Source of the DNA: an uncultured Clostridia bacterium
Lineage (GTDB): Bacteria > Bacillota > Clostridia > Oscillospirales > CAG-272
Assembly (NCBI GenBank): GCA_905235755.1
Contig: CAJONA010000037.1
Span: 1-10,009, forward strand
Direction of reading: 5' to 3'
DNA length: 10,009 nucleotides
In this document: positions 1 through 7,479 of the stretch, piece by piece
Numbering within the stretch: the stretch's first letter is position 1
Layout of the letters: each line of letters opens with the position of its first letter
The notes under the pieces: generated by a model
The model's input: only the letters and a program-made list of their open reading frames with translations
The model's database searches: none
What the model was told of the DNA's origin: nothing
Translations under genes and position numbers: made by a program

Positions 1-630
1 GGCTTCGACAAATGTGAACATATTGAAAGGGATTTCTTTAGGTTCAAACCATTCATATGCAAGTTTGCACCCCCAGTCACATACGCGCAAATGTCCTGAA
101 ATAATCTTTCCTGGAGTTGAAGGATGATTTATGCCCGTTTCTAAATCAAATACTCCGATTTTGTTTGACGTTTTCCAGAAATAATCATAAGACGGAGTGG
201 TGTCTCGCAACAAGCGGCAAAATATGCAGATAATGGCAGTTTCTTCGACCGCATCGCGCACTGCGAAGCAATCAAGATTTGGCGACAAAAAAGAAAACAA
301 ATCGATGCAGTTTCGCGAAGAAAAACTTTGGCACTTGTTGACAAATCCTTTGATTGACAAACGTCCAATTTCTGGATGGTTGCGCAAAGCGACAAAAATA
401 TATGGTTCCCATAAGAATGTTTGCGTATTGTTCTGTTCTTGAGTTTTTTGGAGCAAATACTTCTCAAGGCCTTGTATCCACGCAATAGGCGAGGTGTTGG
501 TTTTTCTAAGCAAATCATCCCGCGCTTCCCAATACTTTTCATCAAGGCTCAATATCAGAAAAGGATGATTAACGGTGATGTTTTCTTTTTTACATATCTC
601 GATCAGCGCTTTTCCGCTTATAAAATTCAT
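1..630 (-). CDS. Partial gene: SdaAA-like N-terminus running into an unrecognised protein
   Basis: This frame is open for 210 codons from ATG at 628-630 to the left edge, so the C-terminus lies outside the window. It starts 6 bases after the sdaAB stop, with a short SD-like TAGGGA (634-639) that contains that stop codon, which suggests translational coupling. The first 20 residues (MNFISGKALIEICKKENITV) resemble, from memory of the family, the N-terminus of the L-serine dehydratase alpha subunit, the gene expected here. From about residue 21 (position 570) the similarity stops. The rest is rich in Phe, Trp and Cys (for example FLWEPYIFVALRNHPEIG and VCDWGCKLAYEWFEP) and I do not recognise it. 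I see no signal peptide. Hand-counted GC of 1-540 is about 41%, lower than the neighbouring genes. TTG encodes 10 of 19 leucines after residue 20, against 1 of 11 in sdaAB. It could be a disrupted sdaAA, a fusion, or an assembly artefact. The open frame is clear; function is unknown. Confidence 0.7.
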   Translation of the reverse strand, partial: MNFISGKALIEICKKENITVNHPFLILSLDEKYWEARDDLLRKTNTSPIAWIQGLEKYLLQKTQEQNNTQTFLWEPYIFVALRNHPEIGRLSIKGFVNKCQSFSSRNCIDLFSFLSPNLDCFAVRDAVEETAIICIFCRLLRDTTPSYDYFWKTSNKIGVFDLETGINHPSTPGKIISGHLRVCDWGCKLAYEWFEPKEIPFNMFTFVEA

Positions 631-636
631 CTTTCC

Positions 637-1302
637 CTACCCCGCAATGTGATAATATCTCGCCGATATTATCGCCTGATTTTTTTCGATCTCAGCTATA
701 AAGTCGTCGCTCGGCGTTCCGTCGATCTCGACTATCGAATACGCCTTGTCGCCGTCGCGATAAACCTGCATGAACGCTATGTTTATCCCGTATATTTCGA
801 AGATTTTCGAAATATATGCGACGACGCCCGGAACGTCCTTTTGATATATCAGTATGGCGTTATACCGCCCCGAAAAGCTGATATCCGTGCCGTTGATGTT
901 CGTTATCTCGACCTCGCCGCCGCCGAGCGACGAGCCGCGCAGAAAAAGTTCGCCCCCGTCGTACGTTACGGTCATCTCGACTGTGTTCGGATGAAAATAG
1001 CTGTCGCTCTGATCGAGCTCAAAAGCAAAGTCGACGCCGCGTTCCTTCGCTATTTCAAACGAGTTGCGTATATTCGGATCGTCAGTCTCCATGCCGAGTA
1101 TTCCCGCCAAAAGCGCGCGGTCGGTGCCGTGTCCGCTGTACGTTTTTGCGAAAGAGCCGTACAGGCGGAATTTTACGCCCGTTATTTTTCCGCGCGCGAG
1201 CTTGCTCGCTATTTTTGCTATTTTCAGAGCGCCCGCAGTATGAGAACTCGACGGGCCGACCATGATAGGTCCGATCACATCAAAAGCGCTTATCTCCCTC
1301 AT
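637..1302 (-). CDS. sdaAB: L-serine dehydratase (iron-sulfur), beta subunit
   Basis: This 221-residue protein is the beta subunit of the two-subunit [4Fe-4S] L-serine ammonia-lyase, which converts L-serine to pyruvate and ammonia in the cytoplasm. The serine dehydratase beta fold occupies roughly residues 1-135. It contains the hallmark SSSHTAG (18-24), the conserved GSFAKTYSGHGTDRALLAG stretch (49-67), HPNT (104-107) and GGGEVEI (127-133). A C-terminal ACT domain follows (about 148-219, starting YNAILIYQKDVPGVVAYIS), as is usual for this subunit. The length is normal for the family. The ATG at 1300-1302 has an AGGAG site (1309-1313) six bases upstream. It lies 23 bases after murA on the same strand with no terminator visible between them. 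The alpha subunit, which carries the cluster and completes the active site, normally follows; here only a short SdaAA-like start follows. Without an intact partner elsewhere, the product would probably be inactive. Confidence 0.95.
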   Translation of the reverse strand: MREISAFDVIGPIMVGPSSSHTAGALKIAKIASKLARGKITGVKFRLYGSFAKTYSGHGTDRALLAGILGMETDDPNIRNSFEIAKERGVDFAFELDQSDSYFHPNTVEMTVTYDGGELFLRGSSLGGGEVEITNINGTDISFSGRYNAILIYQKDVPGVVAYISKIFEIYGINIAFMQVYRDGDKAYSIVEIDGTPSDDFIAEIEKNQAIISARYYHIAG

Positions 1303-1325
1303 TTTATACTCCTGTATTATTTATT

Positions 1326-2594
1326 TTATAAATTAGTATAATCTATCTTTTTTATAGATGCGCCAAGGCTTTTCAGTTTTCCGACAAGATCGGAATAACC
1401 GCGCTCCAAATGGTATATATCGTCGATCTCCGTGCGCCCCGGAGTAGCGAGCGCGGCGACTGTCATCGCCGCCCCCGCCCGCAGATCGACAGCGCGGACG
1501 GCTGCGGGCGTCAGCGGATAGCCGCCGATGATCTCGGCGCGGCGGCTCCCCAGCAGATTTATATGAGCGCCCATTCGTTTCAGTTCCTCGACATAACGAA
1601 AGCGGTCGTCGTATATCGTTTCGTTGATGCTTCCGACGCCTTTTGCAAGACACATCAGCACCGCCATAAGCGGCTGCATATCGGTCGGAAATCCCGGATA
1701 CGGCATCGTCTCGATATTCGTGCTTTTCAGTTCATTCGGTGCGCTGACGAGCACACCGTCGTCAAATTCAGTTATATTCACGCCCATTTCCATGAGCTTT
1801 TTGCTTATAGATGAAATATGTTTCGGGATTATCCCGTCTATGTATACGCTTCCGTGCGTCGCCGCCGCCGCGACCATATACGTCCCCGCTTCAAGCATAT
1901 CGGGGATTATATCGTATGTGCAGCCGTGAAGTTCGCCGCCGCGAACCTTGATCACGCTCGTTCCGGCGCCGCTTATATGAGCGCCGCACGTATTGAGAAA
2001 GTTCGCAAGGTCGACGATATGCGGCTCGCGCGCCGCATTGTTTATGACTGTCATTCCCTCTGCGCCGACAGCGGCGATCATGGCGTTTATCGTTCCGCCG
2101 ACAGTAACGCAGTCAAAATATATCTCGGCGCCTGTAAGGCCGTGCGGCGCCCTTGCCGATATATGTTCCCCGTCCGTATATGCTTCCGCGCCGAGCGCGC
2201 GGAACGCCTTTATATGCTGGTCTATCGGGCGCTTGCCGAAATCACATCCGCCCGGAAAGCCCATTTCCGTCTCTTTGAATCTCGCAAGCATTGCGCCCGC
2301 GAGATAGTAAGAGGCGCGTATCTTGCTTATCAGCTCCTCGGGGACGTGAACGTTCTCGACGCTTGACGTGTCGAGAACGACTGTGCTTTCGTCGATGACG
2401 CTCACCTTTGCGCCGATCGTGCGCAAAATATCAAGAGTGACCGATACTTCCTTTATATTCGGCAAATTTTCTATCGTACACACGCCGCGCGTGACAATGC
2501 TCGCAAAAAGCACCGCGCTGGCGACATTTTTCATTCCGTCAACCTTTATTCTTCCGTTAAGCGGACGCCCGCCGTCAATGATTAATTTCTCCAT
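1326..2594 (-). CDS. murA: UDP-N-acetylglucosamine 1-carboxyvinyltransferase
   Basis: MurA transfers enolpyruvate from phosphoenolpyruvate to UDP-GlcNAc, the first committed step of peptidoglycan precursor synthesis in the cytoplasm. The protein has 422 residues, normal for the family. Lys22 and Asn23 (MKN) are present. The catalytic loop is GGCDFGKRPIDQH with the Cys at 117, so fosfomycin sensitivity at this site is expected from family knowledge. Other family motifs are KIRASYYLAGAM (91-102), IPDMLEAGTY, PGFPTDMQP (carrying the catalytic Asp), DRFRYVEEL and LERGYSDLVGKL. The RASYYLAGAML and CDFGKRPIDQHIK segments are of the type I associate with clostridial MurA. A longer reading from 2651 is possible, but I prefer ATG at 2592-2594 because GAGAGG (2601-2606) lies six bases upstream and MEKLIIDGG is the usual N-terminus. 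It follows yycI by 22 bases, so wall precursor synthesis is probably co-transcribed with walRK. Confidence 0.96.
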   Translation of the reverse strand: MEKLIIDGGRPLNGRIKVDGMKNVASAVLFASIVTRGVCTIENLPNIKEVSVTLDILRTIGAKVSVIDESTVVLDTSSVENVHVPEELISKIRASYYLAGAMLARFKETEMGFPGGCDFGKRPIDQHIKAFRALGAEAYTDGEHISARAPHGLTGAEIYFDCVTVGGTINAMIAAVGAEGMTVINNAAREPHIVDLANFLNTCGAHISGAGTSVIKVRGGELHGCTYDIIPDMLEAGTYMVAAAATHGSVYIDGIIPKHISSISKKLMEMGVNITEFDDGVLVSAPNELKSTNIETMPYPGFPTDMQPLMAVLMCLAKGVGSINETIYDDRFRYVEELKRMGAHINLLGSRRAEIIGGYPLTPAAVRAVDLRAGAAMTVAALATPGRTEIDDIYHLERGYSDLVGKLKSLGASIKKIDYTNL

Positions 2595-2616
2595 TTGATT
2601 CCTCTCGGTAAATAGG

Positions 2617-3513
2617 TTATTCGGATATAAGATCTGACGAAACGATGTCATAGATATGCACCGTTCCGTCTGTATAAGTTATAGCGCACGCCGGTATGAG
2701 ATAAATATTATCAAAAACGTCAAAGCACATATCGTAAATGTACTCGATAGACGATATCGTCATAGGAACAGCGTTTTCCGCGCTGTCAAAATAGCGTTTT
2801 TCCTTTATCAGTATACCGAACAGTTCGTAGTTGTTCGCAGAATACTTGTTTGTCGGCAGGGCGAACATAATGCTCCCGTCGGCAAACACAACTTTTCCTG
2901 CCGCGACGACAACGTTTATCGTATTTACAGTTTTATATGTGTCGATGTATTCATATATCGTCGCCGTATACACGCCGTCATCGATGCGATAAACATCGTC
3001 GACGCCGTATGACAGATCCGCCGCGGATTGCCGGCTTTCCTCGTTCGCCGCCGCGGTCATTGCGTCGACAAATGACAGTGCAGTTGAACTCAGCTGTTTC
3101 AGCTCGGCTTTGTCGGTGACTTTTTCTCCGGCTTCGTCGCCGATTCCATCGTAAGAGATATCGACGTACTCAAACGTAAAATCGCCGTTCAGCGTGAAAA
3201 TTCCGCTGTCGCCTTCGACCGTATAGGCGCTTCCGGAGGTCTCCGTTTTTTCGCCTGTCAATGCGTCGGCGGCGCGCCCGAGCGCATAAAAGGAATTCGG
3301 CAAATTATATACCGGCAGGGATACTCTTCTCGTCGGAAAATTCTCGCTGTCGAGCGTTATCCCGCTGCTTGACAGTATCTCCGTTATCTCGGAAATGCTC
3401 GACGCGTCGTAATAATTGTTATTTCTGTAATCGATAAAAACGGTTATCGCAAATATTGAGTTTATTATTATCAGAACGGCTATCGCAAACCACGTCAAAT
3501 TCTTCCAGCTCAT
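2617..3513 (-). CDS. yycI: YycI/WalI-like membrane regulator of WalK
   Basis: This 298-residue protein has a short cytoplasmic start (MSWKNLT), one membrane segment at about residues 7-27, and a long extracytoplasmic domain, the topology of YycI (280 residues in B. subtilis). In Bacillus, YycI and YycH bind WalK through their membrane helices and control its kinase activity. The assignment rests on topology, size and position directly after a YycH-like gene downstream of walRK. Sequence similarity is weak by eye, which is common in this family. ATG at 3511-3513 overlaps the yycH stop as ATGA, and a strong AAAGGAGG (3521-3528) lies seven bases upstream, so translation is both coupled and independently primed. 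The extracytoplasmic part contains polar, beta-rich repeats such as YTATIYEYIDTYKTVNTINVV. Alternative: an unrelated single-pass protein in the same slot, which I think unlikely. Confidence 0.78.
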   Translation of the reverse strand: MSWKNLTWFAIAVLIIINSIFAITVFIDYRNNNYYDASSISEITEILSSSGITLDSENFPTRRVSLPVYNLPNSFYALGRAADALTGEKTETSGSAYTVEGDSGIFTLNGDFTFEYVDISYDGIGDEAGEKVTDKAELKQLSSTALSFVDAMTAAANEESRQSAADLSYGVDDVYRIDDGVYTATIYEYIDTYKTVNTINVVVAAGKVVFADGSIMFALPTNKYSANNYELFGILIKEKRYFDSAENAVPMTISSIEYIYDMCFDVFDNIYLIPACAITYTDGTVHIYDIVSSDLISE

Positions 3514-4874
3514 TTCGCGTCCTCCTTTGAGAAAGCCACGGTCGTAAGATACAGACGCCCGTTCTTGATTTTATGGACGTATGAAATGTCGATGGGACCG
3601 TCGCTGTTTATCACAGCCGCGCGCGTTTTCCATTCGTTCTGAGTATACGTAGTCTGTCCGTCATACAGATGAGCCTTTGCAAAGCTGCACGTCAGAGATA
3701 TGATATGGCCGTCGGTGACTTCTATCCTCACGGCGTAATTATTGTCAGTCATGACGGTGATACCGTCATAAGTGTATGAAAACTCGATCACAGCTCTCTC
3801 GCCGTCCATTTCGGCGCACGTCAACGCAAACATGAAATCGGAGCCGTCGTACAGTCCGATCTTGCGCGCCAAAACGAGCGCCGCGCCCACGCAGTCTGTC
3901 AACGAGTAGCTCTCTCCCGACAAATCGTAGCCGATCGTCTCGGAAAGGCTTATTCCGTATTGCAGTGAGAGCGCCGAGTATGCGATACATCCGTCGTTCG
4001 TTATTCTGACATTCGCGCCCTCGTCGTAATACGTTACGCCGTCATCGCTCTCGTGGCTCGATATCTTTTCTGGATTGAGTCCGAGCGCAAGGAGCACGTT
4101 GCCGACGGTGGCATTGTCGAGCGCGGTGCCCGTCTCAACGACTGCCGAGTTCACCGTTATATCAGACGGGAAGAAAAGTTCAAACATATTGATCTTTTCG
4201 TTAAATCCCGTTAAGACGAGCGCATTATCGATGTCTTTTTCGAATGCAAATTCAAATTTCAAACCGCCGTCAAAGACATTATATGGCAAATAATTCGATT
4301 TGTTAATCCTGACCTCTTCCTCCGGATAGTACAGACTGTAATTGCCGCGCATATCGCGCACGACGGCGTAGGCGCCGGTGCTTGTCGGAACGATGAACAT
4401 ATCGTAAACGTATTCGTCATCGCTTATATCGTTGATTATACGGTCGGGATTTTGCATGTAGTATAATATCGACGTCGGCAATTCATATCGGTATCTTATA
4501 TAGATAAAGTTGTTCGACGCGATATATTTGAACGCCGCCTCCTCCGATTCGTATTTGTGTGCGTCAGGCCCGACAAATGCCGAGACGACGTCCTCTATCT
4601 CCTTGTAATACCGATACGCTTCGTCGCCGAAAAATCCCGTCTTTTCTTCGTCTGACGAAAACGCGATGAAATACGGCGATACGAGAGAGTCGCTGATGAG
4701 ATCGACGTATGTCTCCTTGTATCGCGTCGCCCTGACGATTCTGTCCATATCGGCCGTGAAAGAAACGACTTTGACGCTTCGGTAGGAGTTCATATAAATA
4801 AGAGAAAGACAGACCAATATCACAAGCAGAACGCATATCGCCGCGATCTTGATAATATAAATGTGTTTTTTCAT
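3510..4874 (-). CDS. yycH: YycH/WalH-like membrane regulator of WalK
   Basis: This 454-residue protein matches B. subtilis YycH (455 residues) in length, topology and gene position. It has a short basic N-terminus (MKKHIYIIK), one membrane helix at about 7-28, and a large extracytoplasmic domain. YycH and YycI form a complex with WalK in the membrane and adjust its activity. The frame is open upstream to 5003, but that extension overlaps walK, is arginine-rich and has no site of its own. I chose ATG at 4872-4874, preceded by AGAAGGGAG (within 4881-4889) at six bases and followed directly by the membrane helix. The gene starts 32 bases after walK. Its TGA overlaps the yycI ATG. The C-terminal part (EFSYTYDGITVMTDNNYA and onward) has the two-strand repeat look seen in YycH/YycI-type domains, which I infer rather than know. 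Similarity by eye is low, so the call depends largely on context. Confidence 0.78.
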   Translation of the reverse strand: MKKHIYIIKIAAICVLLVILVCLSLIYMNSYRSVKVVSFTADMDRIVRATRYKETYVDLISDSLVSPYFIAFSSDEEKTGFFGDEAYRYYKEIEDVVSAFVGPDAHKYESEEAAFKYIASNNFIYIRYRYELPTSILYYMQNPDRIINDISDDEYVYDMFIVPTSTGAYAVVRDMRGNYSLYYPEEEVRINKSNYLPYNVFDGGLKFEFAFEKDIDNALVLTGFNEKINMFELFFPSDITVNSAVVETGTALDNATVGNVLLALGLNPEKISSHESDDGVTYYDEGANVRITNDGCIAYSALSLQYGISLSETIGYDLSGESYSLTDCVGAALVLARKIGLYDGSDFMFALTCAEMDGERAVIEFSYTYDGITVMTDNNYAVRIEVTDGHIISLTCSFAKAHLYDGQTTYTQNEWKTRAAVINSDGPIDISYVHKIKNGRLYLTTVAFSKEDAK

Positions 4875-4906
4875 ACGTCTCTCCCTTCTTTTGATTTTGA
4901 GGCTGT

Positions 4907-6736
4907 TTAGCGTCCGCCCTCGTCGCGCTGCGATGCCAAGCTCGACACATACGGCAAGAACAGATACATTTTGGTGCCGACGCCGACGGTGCTCTGCACC
5001 CAAATGTTTCCGCCGTGCGCGTCGACTATCTCTTTCGCTATCGCAAGTCCGAGTCCCGAACCGCCGGCGTTCGACGTGCGCGCTTTTTCCACGCGATAGA
5101 AACGCTCAAACAGGCGCGGCAGATCCTCCTCGGGTATGCCCATGCCGTTGTCCGCGACGCATATCACGACGCCGTCTTTTTCCTTTTTCGCCTTTATCTC
5201 TATCTTGCCGCCGTCGCTCGTGTATTTTATCGAATTGGATACGATGTTGATAAGCACTTGCTGCAGTTTTTCTCTGTCGCCCGTTATCTGCGGTATGTCG
5301 TCCTCATAATCGCACGTCAGCGTCTGGTCGTGATTTTTTGCGTCTACGCTCATTACGTCTTTCAAATGATTTAAGAATGACGGCACGTCGAACGTTTCGA
5401 CCTTCCATGACGTGCGGTTGCTGTCAAGGCGCGAAAGAATGAGCAGGTCGCCGACGATGCGCGTCATCCTGTCGCACTCCTCGACCGCCATGTTCAGGAA
5501 ATTGTTTCTTATCTCGACGTCGATGTCGGGGTACTCGATTATCGTTTCGAGCGCGCCCTTTATCGCCGTCAGCGGCGTGCGAAGCTCGTGCGAAACGTCG
5601 GAGACGAACTCCCTGCGCGATTTGTCGAGCTCATACCGTCCCGTGTTGTCGTGAATGACGCACATTATTCCGAAGTTATCATTGTCGTCCGAGCTTTTGT
5701 CGGCATATCTGAACTCGGCGAACGTGATATCGTACGCTTTTTCATCGAGGATAACGTCGCGGAAAACGACGTTTTTCTTTTCCGTATATTCCTTTGAAGC
5801 GCCCTCGTAATCTATGCCGAGTATTTTTATCATCTGCGCAAAGTTGAACGGTTCGAGTACCGTCTCCGTGCCCGTCTTGGGCATATGGAATATCTTTCGC
5901 GCCATTCGGTTGATATGCATCATCGAGCCGCGTCTGTCGAAAACGATGACCGCGTCGTACAGATACACGAACAGCGTCTCAAACTTACGCTGTTCGCTCG
6001 TCTTTTGATCGAGCGTCGTCTTGATGACGTCCTTCATGTTGTTTATCGTGTCGGAGAGTATGCCTATCTCGTCGTTCGCCTTTATATCAGCGCTCTCCTC
6101 GTAATTTCCGTCGGAGATCTTCTTCGCTATGTCGGTGAGTTCGCGTATCGGCGACGTTATCGCTTTCGAAAGGAAGAACGACAGCGCTATCGCCAGCACC
6201 ATTACGACGATAAGCGCTTGTCCCATAAGGCTGAACACCATCGTCATAAAGTCGCGCGCGTCCTGCTGACTGTCGATAACGTAGATGATGCACTCGTTTT
6301 CGCCGCTCGAAAGATACACCGAGTAATCTATGTATCCCGCGCCGAAGCGGCTCGAATCGCCCGTCTCGCCGCGCATGGAGGCGAGTATATTCGGCGTTAT
6401 CTCGAGCTGATCCATGATCTTGACGTCAGAGCCGTCAAGGAACGTGCCGTCCATGGAAATGATGTAGAAATTGCGGTATTGACTTAGCCCGATCGACGTC
6501 GCGTATGCGCGAAGTATCTCCTTTTGACGCACGGCGGAATCGTCCTCGCCGAGAGCCGACGTCAGCTCGTCGACAAGCTCGCTCCCCTCGCCGAAAGCGC
6601 TCGCCATTTTCGTGGAAAAATCTTCCTTGTAGTAATTGAACGCGCCGACGATCATAACCGTGCCGAGCGAAAGCATGACCGTTATCGTGAAAATTACGAA
6701 TATAAGAATAATTTTAAAATGAAGTCCGCGATACAC
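4907..6736 (-). CDS. walK: WalK (YycG/VicK) sensor histidine kinase
   Basis: This is the membrane sensor kinase of the WalRK system that controls cell-wall metabolism in low-GC Gram-positives. The 609 residues show the full WalK layout: membrane helix 1 (about 8-31), an extracytoplasmic sensor domain (about 32-164), membrane helix 2 (about 166-190), HAMP (about 190-243), PAS (about 250-365), the dimerisation/phosphoacceptor domain (SHELRTPLT at 382-390, His383), and the ATPase domain. The ATPase domain has the N box NIVSNSIKYT (497-506), DNGMGIP (529-535), FERFYRVEKAR (543-553) and GGSGLGLAIAK (558-568). All catalytic motifs are intact. The start codon is GTG at 6734-6736. It is supported by the strong AAGGAGGAG (6742-6750) five bases away and by the lack of an upstream ATG that keeps the walR gap. 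It follows walR by 15 bases. WalK phosphorylates WalR and probably receives input from YycH/YycI encoded just downstream. Confidence 0.96.
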   Translation of the reverse strand: MYRGLHFKIILIFVIFTITVMLSLGTVMIVGAFNYYKEDFSTKMASAFGEGSELVDELTSALGEDDSAVRQKEILRAYATSIGLSQYRNFYIISMDGTFLDGSDVKIMDQLEITPNILASMRGETGDSSRFGAGYIDYSVYLSSGENECIIYVIDSQQDARDFMTMVFSLMGQALIVVMVLAIALSFFLSKAITSPIRELTDIAKKISDGNYEESADIKANDEIGILSDTINNMKDVIKTTLDQKTSEQRKFETLFVYLYDAVIVFDRRGSMMHINRMARKIFHMPKTGTETVLEPFNFAQMIKILGIDYEGASKEYTEKKNVVFRDVILDEKAYDITFAEFRYADKSSDDNDNFGIMCVIHDNTGRYELDKSRREFVSDVSHELRTPLTAIKGALETIIEYPDIDVEIRNNFLNMAVEECDRMTRIVGDLLILSRLDSNRTSWKVETFDVPSFLNHLKDVMSVDAKNHDQTLTCDYEDDIPQITGDREKLQQVLINIVSNSIKYTSDGGKIEIKAKKEKDGVVICVADNGMGIPEEDLPRLFERFYRVEKARTSNAGGSGLGLAIAKEIVDAHGGNIWVQSTVGVGTKMYLFLPYVSSLASQRDEGGR

Positions 6737-6751
6737 GTCGGCTCCTCCTTG

Positions 6752-7459
6752 TTATGCGATATAATATCCTTTTGTGCGTTTGGTGATTATATATTGCGGC
6801 TCGGCGGGGTTGTCCTCGATCTTTGAGCGCAGACGCGCCATCGTAACGTCCACCGTTCTCATGTCGCCGAAAAATCCCTCATATCCCCACACTTTTTCGA
6901 GGAGCGCCTCGCGTGAAAATATCTCGCCGCGGTGCGCCGCCAAAAACAGCAGCACCTCGTACTCCTTGCGCGACAGCTCTATCTCCTTGCCGCTTTTGTA
7001 CGCGGCGAATTTTTTGCGGTCGATCACGAGTTCGCGTATGACTATCGTCTCGCCGTCCGGCAATTCGGATTTTGTCTCCACCACCTCGCCCGAGAAGCGC
7101 CGTATGTTCGCCTTGACTCTGGCGAGCAGAACTTTGAGCGAAAACGGCTTTGTGACGTAGTCGTCCGCGCCGAGGTCGAGCCCCGTTATCTTGTCTACCT
7201 CGTCCTCACGCGCCGTAACTATTATTATCGGCGTGTCGAGCGTTTTTCTGATCTCGCGGCACACCGTGAAGCCATCCATCTTCGGAAGCATTATGTCGAG
7301 CAGTATGAGGTCGAAATTGCCTTCTCTCGCCTTTTTCAACCCTTCTTCGCCGTCGTACGCCGTGTCGCAGACGTATCCCGACATCATGAGGTTTATTTCA
7401 AGCACCTGCGATATCTTCTTTTCGTCCTCGATTATAAGTATCTTCTTCTTTTCGTCCAT
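6752..7459 (-). CDS. walR: WalR (YycF/VicR) response regulator, OmpR family
   Basis: This is the DNA-binding partner of WalK. The 235-residue protein has a receiver domain (about 6-118) with acidic pair Glu11-Asp12, phosphoacceptor Asp55 in LILLDIMLPKMDG, Thr82 and Lys104 (VTKPF). A winged-helix DNA-binding domain follows (about 136-235), with LSRKEYEVLLFL, VWGYEGFFGDMRTVDVTMARLRSKIED (positions 190-216, key features WGYEG and RTVDVT) and the C-terminal wing TKRTKGYYIA. The RTVDVT and GYYI signatures are close to characterised WalR proteins. An upstream extension to 7576 is open but overlaps the preceding gene. ATG at 7457-7459 with GAAGGA (within 7463-7469) gives the normal N-terminus MDEKKKILIIEDE. 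It begins 20 bases after the secreted-protein gene. In related bacteria WalR controls autolysins and other wall genes; whether it controls this operon is not shown here. Confidence 0.96.
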   Translation of the reverse strand: MDEKKKILIIEDEKKISQVLEINLMMSGYVCDTAYDGEEGLKKAREGNFDLILLDIMLPKMDGFTVCREIRKTLDTPIIIVTAREDEVDKITGLDLGADDYVTKPFSLKVLLARVKANIRRFSGEVVETKSELPDGETIVIRELVIDRKKFAAYKSGKEIELSRKEYEVLLFLAAHRGEIFSREALLEKVWGYEGFFGDMRTVDVTMARLRSKIEDNPAEPQYIITKRTKGYYIA

Positions 7460-7479
7460 CTGTCCTTCCCCTTCCGCTG

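Noticed and set aside
421..1341. Long plus-strand open frame (306 codons) opposite sdaAB and the sdaAA-like start
   Set aside because: It is arginine/tyrosine-rich with no recognisable domain and lies antisense to a clear sdaAB. It is a by-product of the codon bias on the other strand.
2595..2651. 19-residue N-terminal extension of MurA
   Set aside because: It overlaps the end of yycI, and the ATG at 2594 has a proper GAGAGG site and the family's normal N-terminus.
4875..5003. 43-residue N-terminal extension of the YycH-like protein
   Set aside because: It is arginine-rich and read through walK in another frame; the ATG at 4874 has a good ribosome site and precedes the membrane helix.
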